Origin: an uncultured Bacteroidales bacterium
GTDB lineage: Bacteria; Bacteroidota; Bacteroidia; Bacteroidales; UBA932
Direction of reading: 5' to 3'
Assembly: GCA_944326315.1 (NCBI GenBank)
Contig: CALVDP010000001.1
Location: 36,903 to 100,902 of the forward strand
DNA length: 64,000 bases
Position numbers and translations under genes: made by a program. Shown piece by piece: positions 28,084 through 36,801 of this stretch (position 1 is its first letter; every line of letters starts with the position of its first letter). The notes under the pieces were generated by a model. That model searched no databases and was not told where the DNA came from. It worked only from the letters and a program-made list of their open reading frames with translations.

Positions 28084-29232
28084 TCAATAGACATAGTCCC
28101 TGACGTCCTGGGCAGTAATCCTTTCTCCTGACAGAATGAGGAGTCTCTCCACCACATTCCTCAGCTCGCGGATGTTTCCTGACCATGACTTGTCCACCAG
28201 GAGCTGGAGTGCGTCCGGATCGATCTTGCGTTTCTGCATCCCGGTCTCGTCACATATCTGGTTGATGAAATAATCCACCAGCAGAGGTATGTCAGACTTT
28301 CTTTCGTCAAGTGACGGAACATTTATGACAATCACGCTCAGACGGTGGTAAAGGTCCTCGCGGAAATTGCCTTTTTCGATCTCCGCCCTGAGATTCTTGT
28401 TCGTCGCGGCCAGCACACGCACGTCCACAGTGATGTCCTTGTCGCTTCCCACCCTTGAAAGTTTCTTCTCCTGGAGCACCCGGAGTACCTTGGCCTGGGC
28501 CGCAAGACTCATGTCGCCTATCTCGTCCAGGAAGAGCGTACCCCCGTCAGCCTGCTCAAACTTGCCCTTGTGCTGCTTGATGGCAGAGGTGAAGGCCCCC
28601 TTCTCGTGCCCGAACAGCTCGCTTTCGATAAGTTCGGAAGGGATGGCGGCGCAGTTGACCTCGATATACGGCATCGACGAGCGGTTGCTCTTCTGGTGCA
28701 GGCTTCTGGCCACAAGTTCCTTTCCCGTACCGTTGGCACCTATTATAAGTACCCTCGCATCAGTAGGGGCCACCTTGTCGATGATGGAACGTATATGCTG
28801 TATCGGCTCAGATTCCCCTATCATCTGCTGCCCGTAAACCTTTTTCTTAAGGATTTTCGTCTCCTTGACAAGTGAGACCTTGTCAGTGGCATTCTTGATG
28901 GTGATGAATATCCTGTTCAGGTCAAGCGGCTTCTGAATGAAGTCAAAAGCCCCTTTCTTGATGCATTCCACCGCCGTGTCGATGTCCCCGTGGCCTGAAA
29001 TCATCACCACTGCGGAATCAATGCCGGCATCATTAAGACGAGACAACACCTCTATGCCGTCCATGTTGGGCATCTTGATGTCGCAGAAGATCACACTGTA
29101 TTTCTCCTTCTCGGCCATTTCGCAGCCTGATGCGCCGTCTTCTGCCACATCCACTTCATATCCTTCGTCCATAAGTATCTCCTTCAGAGAATTCCTGATG
29201 GCACGTTCGTCGTCGATAACAAGAATTTTCAT
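28084..29232 (-). CDS. Sigma-54 type (NtrC-like) response regulator lacking a Fis/HTH DNA-binding domain
   Basis: 382 residues from the ATG at 29230-29232 (MKILVIDDERAIRNSLKEIL), the natural start of a receiver domain; upstream residues in the frame are not conserved. The receiver has acidic DD at 7-8, phosphoacceptor Asp51 in 'FCDIKMPN' and Lys101 in 'IQKP'. The AAA+ domain has Walker A 'GANGTGKE' (165-172), the sigma-54 contact loop as GAFTSA (212-217) instead of GAFTGA, Walker B 'LFLDEIGD', and the arginine-containing 'REDLYHRLSV'. The protein ends at 'ITAQDVRDYVY', right after the AAA+ lid, so the C-terminal Fis-type helix-turn-helix of NtrC is absent. It may act without specific DNA binding, or through a partner. 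Likely cognate kinase: the convergent NtrY-like gene. Confidence 0.92.
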   Translation of the reverse strand: MKILVIDDERAIRNSLKEILMDEGYEVDVAEDGASGCEMAEKEKYSVIFCDIKMPNMDGIEVLSRLNDAGIDSAVVMISGHGDIDTAVECIKKGAFDFIQKPLDLNRIFITIKNATDKVSLVKETKILKKKVYGQQMIGESEPIQHIRSIIDKVAPTDARVLIIGANGTGKELVARSLHQKSNRSSMPYIEVNCAAIPSELIESELFGHEKGAFTSAIKQHKGKFEQADGGTLFLDEIGDMSLAAQAKVLRVLQEKKLSRVGSDKDITVDVRVLAATNKNLRAEIEKGNFREDLYHRLSVIVINVPSLDERKSDIPLLVDYFINQICDETGMQKRKIDPDALQLLVDKSWSGNIRELRNVVERLLILSGERITAQDVRDYVY

Positions 29233-29344
29233 ATTGTGTAGTATTCCATTTAATTCCAATGTTCCCCTCCGGCCGGTATGCCGTAAAGGCAGGACACGGC
29301 AGATACAAATATCGGACTTTTTCTGCCACTTCCGAAATTTTTTG

Positions 29345-29352
29345 TAATTTTG
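29345..29352 (+). promoter_or_regulatory. Candidate -7 element of the cmk promoter
   Basis: TAATTTTG matches TAnnTTTG and is 42 bp before the cmk ATG. A weak TCTG stands 19 bp upstream in place of TTTG. Confidence 0.45.
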
Positions 29353-29394
29353 CCCAGTTGAACGTGTACGGCACAAAGCTTACCTGAACCGACA

Positions 29395-30096
29395 ATGCAC
29401 ATACCGGACATCATCATAGCAATAGACGGATATTCGTCCACAGGCAAGAGCTCTTTCGCCAAGCTTATCGCGAAGGAATTCGGCTTCATGTACCTGGATT
29501 CCGGGGCATTATACAGAGGCGTGACCCTGTATGCCATAGAACATTCCATGATAGGCGACGACAATGTGGCCGACGAGGCGGCGCTGGAGCAGGCTCTTCC
29601 CGGGATCGACCTCCATTTCGTGCAGGAAGACGGAGAATGCAGGACATACATGGGAGACAGGTGCATAGAGAAGGTGATCAGAAGCCTGGCAGTATCCAGA
29701 AAGGTCAGCCCGATATCAGCCCTGGCACCGGTCAGGGAGTACGTGGACAGGAAGCTCAGGGAACTGGGAAGCAGGAAAAGGGTAGTGATAGACGGCCGCG
29801 ATATCGGCTCCACCGTCTTCCCCGATGCCGAGCTCAAGATCTTCATGACGGCGGATCCGGAAGTAAGGGCCATGAGGAGGCTGAAGGAAATGCAGGCCAA
29901 GGGAGAAGACGTGAAATTCGAGGATGTACTCGAAAATGTCAGGGAAAGGGACTACATAGACTCCCACAGGAAAGTGTCGCCGCTCACAAGGGCGGAGGAT
30001 GCAATCGTCCTGGACAACTCACGCATGACGATGGATGACCAGATGGAATGGATCAGGAGACTGGTTGCCGAAAAGTTCAGCAATGACTTGGTTTGA
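29395..30096 (+). CDS. cmk: Cytidylate kinase
   Basis: A 233-residue nucleoside monophosphate kinase that phosphorylates CMP and dCMP. The P-loop is 'IAIDGYSSTGKSSFAKLIAKE'-like (visible as GYSSTGKSS). It is followed by 'YLDSGALYRGVTLYAI', 'VVIDGRDIGSTVFPDAELKI' and the lid/CMP segment 'RDYIDSHRKVSPLTRAEDAI'. Length fits bacterial Cmk. The ispH gene begins 21 bp downstream, an arrangement common in Bacteroidetes. Confidence 0.96.
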   Translation: MHIPDIIIAIDGYSSTGKSSFAKLIAKEFGFMYLDSGALYRGVTLYAIEHSMIGDDNVADEAALEQALPGIDLHFVQEDGECRTYMGDRCIEKVIRSLAVSRKVSPISALAPVREYVDRKLRELGSRKRVVIDGRDIGSTVFPDAELKIFMTADPEVRAMRRLKEMQAKGEDVKFEDVLENVRERDYIDSHRKVSPLTRAEDAIVLDNSRMTMDDQMEWIRRLVAEKFSNDLV

Positions 30097-30117
30097 TCTG
30101 ATAGTTATCGGTAGACT

Positions 30118-31062
30118 ATGAAACTGACTGTTGACATTGACGCGAATTCAGGATTCTGTGCCGGAGTCACAAGGGCGATCAGAAAGGCGGAGGAACAGCT
30201 TGACGGGCCGGAAGGCAGGCTGTATTCGTTGGGCTCTATCGTACACAATGACGCGGAGCTGTCAAGGCTCGAAGCCAAAGGCCTTGTAACCATAGACAAG
30301 GAAGACCTTGAAGATATGCAGGATGCCCATGGGGAGACCCTGCTGATAAGGGCACACGGCGAGCCGCCGTCCACATACGCCAAAGCCAGGCAGGTACATT
30401 TCAATATAATAGACTGCACATGTCCGGTTGTGCTCAAGCTCCAGGAAAGCATACGTGAGGCATACTCCGGAATAAAGGACGGAAGCATTGACGGACAGAT
30501 CATAATTTTCGGGAAAATAGGACATGCTGAAGTGCTGGGTCTTGTAGGGCAGGCGGAAGGCAATGCCATAGTGGTAGAGAACCTCAGGATGCTGGAAGAT
30601 GCCATAGCAGACGGCCGGGTAGACCTGAAAAAGCACATAGAGATATTCTCCCAAACCACCAAGAACCCGGCGGAGTATGCCGCCATCTGTTCCCGTCTTG
30701 AAGAACTGATGGCGAAAGCCAACGAACTGCCGATGCAGCGTTTTTCCGGCAGGGGGCTACTTACGGTACACAATACCATCTGCTCACAGGTGGCGACACG
30801 GCATGCCAAGCTTTCGAAATTCGCCATAGCACATGATATCCTGATTTTCGTATCCGGGAAGGCAAGTTCGAACGGAAAGGTTCTGTGCGACAGGTGCAAG
30901 TCCCTCAACATACGCACATACCATATAGAAACACCTGACGAACTGCGCAAGGAATGGTTCAGGGAAGATGACAAGGTAGGGGTATGCGGAGCTGCCTCGA
31001 CACCGAAATGGCTTCTGGAAGACATAGCGAACAGAATCCTCGCATTCAACTCGGAAGAGTGA
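30118..31062 (+). CDS. ispH: 4-hydroxy-3-methylbut-2-enyl diphosphate reductase
   Basis: A 314-residue iron-sulfur enzyme that performs the last step of the non-mevalonate isoprenoid pathway, giving IPP and DMAPP. The three cluster-binding cysteines expected for IspH are visible: Cys14 in 'SGFCAGVTRAI', Cys102 in 'DCTCPVV' and Cys222 in 'NTICSQVATRH'. Substrate-site segments 'IRAHGEPP' and 'FGKIGHAEVLGLVGQ' are present. The C-terminal 'KVGVCGAASTPKWLLEDI' matches the usual 'GITAGASTP' region, with a changed local sequence. The gene follows cmk closely. Confidence 0.96.
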   Translation: MKLTVDIDANSGFCAGVTRAIRKAEEQLDGPEGRLYSLGSIVHNDAELSRLEAKGLVTIDKEDLEDMQDAHGETLLIRAHGEPPSTYAKARQVHFNIIDCTCPVVLKLQESIREAYSGIKDGSIDGQIIIFGKIGHAEVLGLVGQAEGNAIVVENLRMLEDAIADGRVDLKKHIEIFSQTTKNPAEYAAICSRLEELMAKANELPMQRFSGRGLLTVHNTICSQVATRHAKLSKFAIAHDILIFVSGKASSNGKVLCDRCKSLNIRTYHIETPDELRKEWFREDDKVGVCGAASTPKWLLEDIANRILAFNSEE

Positions 31063-31118
31063 CCGGAGAATGGTCAGGAATGGTCAGGACAGCCCAGGAC
31101 AGGCCCAGGACATAAAAA

Positions 31119-31150
31119 TTTGGCGGAAACAATCCATTTTTATATTTTTG
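31119..31150 (+). promoter_or_regulatory. Promoter of efp: TTTG-N20-TATTTTTG
   Basis: TTTG at 31119-31122, 20 bp, then TATTTTTG at 31143-31150: a full match to the Bacteroidetes consensus, 41 bp upstream of the efp start. It gives efp its own promoter downstream of ispH. Confidence 0.7.
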
Positions 31151-31191
31151 CAGCCGCAATTCCGGAATAATCCATTAAAAGTAAAACATAT

Positions 31192-31758
31192 ATGGCAACA
31201 ACAGCTGATTTCAAGAACGGCCTTTACATCAATTACAACGGGAAACCATGCTCAATCGTATGGTTCCAGCATGTCAAACCGGGGAAAGGTCCTGCTTTCG
31301 TAAAGACGAAACTCCGCAATCTGGAGAACGGACGTATCCTTGAGAACACTTTCACAGCAGGTGCCAAGATCGAGACTATAAACGTGGAAAGGCGTCCATA
31401 CCAGTTCCTCTACAAGGACGAAGACGGATATAACTTCATGCATGAAGAGACATTCGAGCAGATTCACCTTGACAGCAACCTGGTAGAGAATGCCGACCTC
31501 ATGAAGGAAGGACAGCATGTAGAGATGATGTTCCTTGCCGACGAGGAAAGGTGTCTGACATGCGAGCTTCCGACTTATGTAGAGCTTGAAGTGACCTACA
31601 CCGAGCCTGCAGTAAAGGGTGATACAGCCTCCACAAGTGCCATGAAGGAAGCTACCCTCGAAACCGGAGCCACAATCATGGTGCCTCTCTTCATCAACCA
31701 GGGAGAGAAGATACGGGTGAACACTACTGACCGTTCATACGGAGAACGCGTGAAATAA
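31192..31758 (+). CDS. efp: Translation elongation factor P
   Basis: A 188-residue EF-P that relieves ribosome stalling at polyproline stretches. The KOW-like N-terminal domain carries the tip loop 'HVKPGKGPAF', with Lys32 at the position that is post-translationally modified in many bacteria. The two OB domains follow, including 'YLYKDEDGYNFMHEETFEQI'-like sequence (seen as 'YKDEDGYNFMHEETFEQIHL') and the terminal 'EKIRVNTTDRSYGERVK'. Length is standard. It is followed by a strong bidirectional terminator. Confidence 0.97.
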   Translation: MATTADFKNGLYINYNGKPCSIVWFQHVKPGKGPAFVKTKLRNLENGRILENTFTAGAKIETINVERRPYQFLYKDEDGYNFMHEETFEQIHLDSNLVENADLMKEGQHVEMMFLADEERCLTCELPTYVELEVTYTEPAVKGDTASTSAMKEATLETGATIMVPLFINQGEKIRVNTTDRSYGERVK

Positions 31759-31794
31759 GGAGACGGGATATTCCGAAAGGATTTCCCATATCTG

Positions 31795-31838
31795 CGGAAA
31801 ACGGGCGGACCGAAATATTTCAGTCCGCCCGTTTTCCG
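31795..31838. terminator. Strong bidirectional terminator between efp and lptB
   Basis: A perfect 16 bp stem (31795-31810 with 31823-31838; core AACGGGCGGAC/GTCCGCCCGTT) and a 12-nt loop. The ends of the stem give A- and T-rich runs on both strands, as expected between two convergent genes. Confidence 0.85.
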
Positions 31839-31866
31839 TATAGTCCCGCCGGCTCTCCGGACAGGC

Positions 31867-32607
31867 TTATTTCACCGCTGCGGAACGCTTGAGCACAAAT
31901 GTAGAACCGAGATATTTCGTCCTGACTTCCTCGTCGGCAGCCAGCTCCTCAGGTGTGCCGCTCTGCAGAATGTTGCCTTCATAGAGCAGATATGCCCTGT
32001 CGATGATGGCCAGTGTCTCCCCGACGTTATGGTCGGTGATGATGACACCTATATTCTTGTATTTCAGCTTGGCTATGATGTGCTGTATATCCTCGACTGC
32101 AATAGGGTCCACACCGGCGAACGGTTCGTCAAGCAGGATGAACTTGGGGTCTATGGCCAGCGCACGGGCTATTTCGCAGCGGCGTCTCTCTCCACCGGAA
32201 AGCTGTATGCCGAGACTCTTGCGCACCTTGTGCAGATTGAATTCGTCTATCAGGGACTCCAGACGTTCCTTCCGCTCCTCCTTGGTAAAGGATGACATCT
32301 CCATGACCGAAAGGATATTGTTCTCCACCGACATCCTTCTGAATACGGATGCCTCCTGGGCAAGATAGCCGACACCTTTCTGGGCACGCTTATACATCGG
32401 CAGCCCGGTAATATCCTCATCGTCAAGATAAATCTTGCCCGCATTCGGGACAATCAGGCCGGTGATCATATAAAAGCTCGTGGTCTTGCCCGCACCGTTG
32501 GGTCCGAGGAAGCCGACAATCTCCCCTTGTTCCACTTCCATCGACACGCCCTTGACGACAGTCCTGACGCCATATTTCTTGACAAGATTCTCGCAACGTA
32601 GTTTCAT
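31867..32607 (-). CDS. lptB: LPS export ABC transporter ATP-binding protein
   Basis: A 246-residue ABC ATPase of the LptB family, which powers lipopolysaccharide transport from the inner membrane through LptFGC. Walker A is '[17 protein letters not shown]', the Q-loop region '[18 protein letters not shown]' is characteristic of LptB, the signature is '[15 protein letters not shown]', Walker B is '[13 protein letters not shown]', and the H-loop is 'IITDHNV'. The first residues '[13 protein letters not shown]' are a normal start. No other lpt gene is next to it in the window; dnaX lies 25 bp upstream on the same strand. Confidence 0.95.
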   Translation of the reverse strand: MKLRCENLVKKYGVRTVVKGVSMEVEQGEIVGFLGPNGAGKTTSFYMITGLIVPNAGKIYLDDEDITGLPMYKRAQKGVGYLAQEASVFRRMSVENNILSVMEMSSFTKEERKERLESLIDEFNLHKVRKSLGIQLSGGERRRCEIARALAIDPKFILLDEPFAGVDPIAVEDIQHIIAKLKYKNIGVIITDHNVGETLAIIDRAYLLYEGNILQSGTPEELAADEEVRTKYLGSTFVLKRSAAVK

Positions 32608-32632
32608 AAAACACCCTGTTTAACGATATTTC

Positions 32633-34489
32633 TCATTTGAGGTCAAGTCCGAAATCAGAGACCAGGCTGCGGACTTCATCATTTCTGGACATAAGGTCGT
32701 TCAGTTTCTCGCTGGGCATGTAGTTCACCTGCGGACGTTCCTCGTCGGGAGCGATGTCCACCCTGAGCTTTATGTCAGACGCCCCTGTGATCTGCTTGAA
32801 CTTGCCCTCCAGCTCATGGAGAAGCTTGGTCTCGACCCATTCCTTCTGGGCCTTGTTCAGCACCTTGAATGTCACCCACCTTGTGCCGTTCTCTTCGGAC
32901 ACCTCAATGCTTGCGGAACTGAGAGTGCTGCTCAGTCTCGGCTTGGAGGCATACAATGCCGCAAGTTCAGGCCATTTCGCCTTGAGTTCTTCGTCCGTGA
33001 CATGTTCTGTCCCAGATGATTTCACCTCTTGCACATCATCGTGCCGTTCCTGCCCTATAATGGAATTCAAAGACAATGCAGGGGACTTCCCTGTCCTTAC
33101 GCGTCTCGGCTTCGGCGGGGTGAGGTTCCCGGCATCATCCGGTGCCGCAGACTGTTCCGTTACGGCCGGACGGCTTTCCTCCCTGGAAACTGCACTGTTG
33201 TCCGGAGCTTGTGGCGTGGGAGCAGAATGAGTGCGTGGCGCATCCTGCGCCTGCTCCCTTGAAGAGGCTGCCGACGACACTGTGGAAGACACTGCAGAAG
33301 ACTGGATAGGAGGCTGGACAGGAGGCTGGACAGAAGACTGAACAGAAGGCTGTGCTGCAGCCTGGACCCCGCCAAGCACCGGCTGGCCCGAAAGCCTTGA
33401 CATCAGTGTGCTCAGCTTCATCAATGTCAGCTCTATGAGAAACCGCGGATTGATGCTCGACCGATATGCAGACTCGCACTGTACCGTAATATTCATGGCT
33501 TCATAGATGAACGGAAGCGGGCAGCGGGCCGACTGCTCCCGATAACGCAGTTTGAGCGATTCCGGCAGATCCAGCAGAGCCTCAAGCCCGGATGTCCTGC
33601 TCACAAGAAGATCCCTGAAATGGGAACTCAGTGCGGAAACGAAATGCAGCGCATTGAATCCCTTGGACAGGATCTCGTCGAACTTCAGGAATGCAGACTT
33701 GTAGTCTCCGGCAAGGAAAGCATCGGTAAGCGAGAAAGAGTATTCATAATCGAGGACATTCAGATTCTTGATGACCTCGGCATACTTCACTTCCCTGCCG
33801 CAGAATGCGACTGTCTGGTCAAAGATGGTAAGCGCATCCCGCATCGCCCCGTCGGCCTTCATGGCTATCACATGGAGTGATTCGTCATCTATGGATATGC
33901 CTTCTTTCCCTGCAATGGCCTTCAGGTTGCCGACGATGCCATCGACAGTGATCCTGTTGAAATCGTATGTCTGGCAGCGTGACAGTATGGTAGGAAGTAT
34001 CTTGTGCTTCTCCGTGGTGGCAAGTATGAAGATGGCGTATGCAGGAGGCTCCTCCAGCGTCTTGAGGAACGCATTGAATGCAGCAGAACTGAGCATGTGC
34101 ACCTCGTCTATGATATAGACGCTGTACTTTCCCGTCTGCGGAGGAATGCGTACCTGGTCTATGAGAGCCTTGATGTCATCTACACCGTTGTTGGATGCGG
34201 CATCAAGCTCGTGAATGCAGTAGGACCTGCCTTCGGCAAAAGACAGACAAGATTCGCATTTGCCGCACGGTTCCATGTCAGGACCGGGATCGGCGCAGTT
34301 GATGGTCTTGGCGAAAATCCTTGCCGTACTTGTCTTGCCGACTCCGCGCGGACCGCAGAACAGATAGGCATGAGCCAACTGGCCCCTCTTGATGGAGTTC
34401 TTAAGGGTCCTTGCTATATTTTCCTGTCCGACAAGCGATTCAAAGCTGTCGGGACGGTATTTTCTGGCTGACACTACATATTCTGACAT
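32633..34489 (-). CDS. dnaX: DNA polymerase III subunit gamma/tau
   Basis: 618 residues from ATG 34487-34489 (MSEYVVSARKYRPDSFESLVG), the family's normal opening; 19 more residues are open upstream but not conserved. It is the clamp-loader ATPase of the replisome. The AAA+ module has Walker A 'FCGPRGVGKTSTARIF', the zinc-binding 'CGKCESC', 'IIDEVHMLSSAAFNAFLKTL' and sensor 'TTEKHKILPTILSRCQTYDF'. A low-complexity linker around residues 375-470 is rich in Gln, Pro, Ser and Ala with near-repeats of 'PVQPPIQSS' type. The C-terminal tau-like domain follows. I saw no frameshift signal for a gamma form and do not claim one. Confidence 0.95.
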   Translation of the reverse strand: MSEYVVSARKYRPDSFESLVGQENIARTLKNSIKRGQLAHAYLFCGPRGVGKTSTARIFAKTINCADPGPDMEPCGKCESCLSFAEGRSYCIHELDAASNNGVDDIKALIDQVRIPPQTGKYSVYIIDEVHMLSSAAFNAFLKTLEEPPAYAIFILATTEKHKILPTILSRCQTYDFNRITVDGIVGNLKAIAGKEGISIDDESLHVIAMKADGAMRDALTIFDQTVAFCGREVKYAEVIKNLNVLDYEYSFSLTDAFLAGDYKSAFLKFDEILSKGFNALHFVSALSSHFRDLLVSRTSGLEALLDLPESLKLRYREQSARCPLPFIYEAMNITVQCESAYRSSINPRFLIELTLMKLSTLMSRLSGQPVLGGVQAAAQPSVQSSVQPPVQPPIQSSAVSSTVSSAASSREQAQDAPRTHSAPTPQAPDNSAVSREESRPAVTEQSAAPDDAGNLTPPKPRRVRTGKSPALSLNSIIGQERHDDVQEVKSSGTEHVTDEELKAKWPELAALYASKPRLSSTLSSASIEVSEENGTRWVTFKVLNKAQKEWVETKLLHELEGKFKQITGASDIKLRVDIAPDEERPQVNYMPSEKLNDLMSRNDEVRSLVSDFGLDLK

Positions 34490-34547
34490 ATACTGCGCTT
34501 CATGAAGACAAGAATCCCTTATTCTGTCGGGATTCACGTGTATCATA

Positions 34548-34555
34548 CAAAAGTA
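34548..34555 (-). promoter_or_regulatory. Candidate -7 element of the dnaX promoter
   Basis: On the minus strand this is TACTTTTG (TAnnTTTG), 58 bp upstream of the chosen dnaX start. A consensus -33 box is not clear. Confidence 0.35.
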
Positions 34556-34636
34556 AGTATTATTTTGTAAATTTACGGCGTGAAAAACGAAAATGGGGCG
34601 AAATTTTTGTATCGGCCCACATTGAAATATTCAATA

Positions 34637-35482
34637 ATGATGAGAAAAATACTTTTATTGGCCGCGGCAGTCATCATCCCTGTGATGATGTCCGCACAGG
34701 TACAGATCGATACCAAGAAAGTGAAAATAGAGGATTTCACCGAGAAGACAACAAAAGTCGTGATGACGGGGAATTTTTTCTTCGACCAGTCCTTCAAGGA
34801 TGAAATAATGAGCCGATGGAGGATATCTCCTTTCGAATTCTGCTCACTCGAAGAGTTCCAGTCACTGAAAACGGATGACAGCTATTATTTCCTGATGGTC
34901 GTAAAAGGACAGTACCGCAAAGAATCCAGGCCGGGCCTGAGCATGCTTTCCGTAATGAAAGGCGGTCCGGACGCAGAGAAAGGCATCAGCAAGATGCTCG
35001 ATGTGGTGACAGTGCCGCTGATGTCCGCGGAAGATCCGTCCGGCAGGGAGTTCATATTCATGCCTGCAATACTCGACATCATACAGGATCATATACTAAG
35101 GTCCATGGAGACTGACGTAGCCGGCTATTCCGGACTTTCGGGATACAACGAGAACATCATGGAGGCGGAAAACAAGGATATAATCATGGCGGAAGATGAC
35201 CTTTCATCAGGACTCACCCCTGATGTGATGAAGGAATTCGAATCCAAGGGCATCATCGTCACCGACACGGACACCGCTGACGAGATGATGCTTGACAATA
35301 CGCCAAACGCACTTGTGAGCTTCACCGTCTATCCGTCAGACCGGGCGGCAGGGTCATACTGCTACAAGATGCTGATAGACGCCCAGACCCACAAGCTTTA
35401 CTATTACAGACGACACAAGATTTCCAGGCACAACGGTCCGGGCTTCCTCATTGAGGACCTTGACAGGATAGCCGACAGATAA
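34637..35482 (+). CDS. Exported protein of unknown function
   Basis: About 281 residues from the ATG at 34637 (or the next codon, 34640); the frame is open further upstream, but this start places the signal peptide 'MMRKILLLAAAVIIPVMMSAQ' at the N-terminus. The mature part shows no motif I recognise; visible segments are 'MTGNFFFDQSFKDEIMSRW', 'LMVVKGQYRKESRPG', and the Tyr-rich 'MLIDAQTHKLYYYRRHKIS' at the C-terminus. There is no lipobox and no second membrane helix, so a periplasmic location is likely. It is 16 bp upstream of an M16 peptidase gene, suggesting a shared transcript. Function unknown. Confidence 0.8.
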   Translation: MMRKILLLAAAVIIPVMMSAQVQIDTKKVKIEDFTEKTTKVVMTGNFFFDQSFKDEIMSRWRISPFEFCSLEEFQSLKTDDSYYFLMVVKGQYRKESRPGLSMLSVMKGGPDAEKGISKMLDVVTVPLMSAEDPSGREFIFMPAILDIIQDHILRSMETDVAGYSGLSGYNENIMEAENKDIIMAEDDLSSGLTPDVMKEFESKGIIVTDTDTADEMMLDNTPNALVSFTVYPSDRAAGSYCYKMLIDAQTHKLYYYRRHKISRHNGPGFLIEDLDRIADR

Positions 35483-35498
35483 GGATTGCTGCACTCAG

Positions 35499-36749
35499 AT
35501 GATATACGGAAAGACTGGCTGCGGACTGAGATACGCAGTGAAGAAAAGCGGCTCTGCAGTGGCCTATTGCGCCCTGAGCATCAAATGCGGTACAAGGGAT
35601 GAGGAAGGGTACAGCCCAGGAATCGCCCATTTCACCGAACATACCATATTCAAGGGTACGGCGCGGAAAAGCGCCTCGGTGATAAACGGATACCTGGACA
35701 GACTCGGAGGCGAGCTCAATGCATACACTACAAAAGAAGAAATAGTGCTGCATGCCACTGTCCTGAAAGAAGACCTGCCCAAGGCGTCCGACCTGCTCTT
35801 CGAGCTGGCGACATCCCCCATATTCCCGGAAACGGAGATAAGCGTAGAAAAAGGAGTTGTGGCCGACGAAATCAATTCCTACAAGGATTCCCCGGCCGAA
35901 GACATCTATGACAAGTTCGAAGAAATGCTCTTCGCCGGACATCCATTGTCCTCACCCATACTGGGTACCGTGGCTTCAGTCAGGAAGATCACGAGAGAAG
36001 AATTGCTGAAGTTCGTCAGGGAGAAATTCATACCCGGACGTATGGCATTCAGCATAGTCGCCGGCATGGATGAGGAGAAAATGGAGAAATTCGTGGGGAA
36101 ACTCGCAGCCAAATGGTTCGGAACAGGTCCCGTGGAAGATGACGGCAAGGCCTGCACTGCGGAAGAGATCCGTACTGACGCATGCCGCCTGTCCCCTGCA
36201 AGGTTCGACAAGACGGTGAACAAACGGAATCACCAGGCCAACTGCATCCTGGGGAATGTCGGCCCCTCATTATATGAAAAGGAGAGAATAGCCGCCATTG
36301 TCATGAGCAACATCCTCGGAGGCCCGGCGAACAACTCCATACTGAACTACAAGCTCAGGGAGAAAAACGGCTGGGTCTATGGCGTGGAATGCACATACAC
36401 TCAATATTCTGACTGCGGCATTGTAGCCATTTGTCTCGGATGCGACAAGGACAACCTGGACAAATGTCTGGAAGTGACAGCCAGGGAGATAAGCAAGCTC
36501 CAGGACGGACTTCTCTCTGCAACGAAGCTTGCGGCGGCCAAAAAACAGTTCCTGGGCCAGATGGCCATCAGCTCAGACAACGGGGAGACCCAGTGCCTGG
36601 CGATGGGAAAGAGCCTGCTGGCATACGGATCCGTGTTGTCGGACGAATCCACAAGGGAAAGGATCGGGGCTGTCACGGCAGAAGACATAAGGGAAGCCGC
36701 AAGAAAAATATTCGACCGCGAACACCTGAGCAAGCTCGTGTTCCTGTAG
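35499..36749 (+). CDS. M16 family zinc metallopeptidase (processing-peptidase type)
   Basis: A 416-residue single-unit M16 peptidase. The inverted zinc motif HxxEH is 'HFTEHTIFKGT' (His44, Glu47, His48). The third ligand Glu is expected in 'VVADEINSYKDSPAED'. The C-terminal inactive half shows 'RNHQANCILGNVGPSLYEKE' and 'SNILGGPANNSILNYKLREKNGWVY', here seen as 'GGPANNSILNYKLREKNGWVY'-like sequence with the substrate-binding Arg/Tyr region. No signal peptide is evident, so it is probably cytoplasmic. It lies between the secreted unknown (16 bp) and an O-methyltransferase (52 bp). Substrate unknown. Confidence 0.93.
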   Translation: MIYGKTGCGLRYAVKKSGSAVAYCALSIKCGTRDEEGYSPGIAHFTEHTIFKGTARKSASVINGYLDRLGGELNAYTTKEEIVLHATVLKEDLPKASDLLFELATSPIFPETEISVEKGVVADEINSYKDSPAEDIYDKFEEMLFAGHPLSSPILGTVASVRKITREELLKFVREKFIPGRMAFSIVAGMDEEKMEKFVGKLAAKWFGTGPVEDDGKACTAEEIRTDACRLSPARFDKTVNKRNHQANCILGNVGPSLYEKERIAAIVMSNILGGPANNSILNYKLREKNGWVYGVECTYTQYSDCGIVAICLGCDKDNLDKCLEVTAREISKLQDGLLSATKLAAAKKQFLGQMAISSDNGETQCLAMGKSLLAYGSVLSDESTRERIGAVTAEDIREAARKIFDREHLSKLVFL

Positions 36750-36801
36750 AATACACGCTCACGAATCAAGGCCGGCATGACAGCCGGAGAGGAATCGGAC
36801 T

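Noticed and set aside
32633-34489. Programmed frameshift in dnaX producing a short gamma form
   Set aside because: I did not find a clear slippery heptamer with a following hairpin at a suitable position, so no claim is made.
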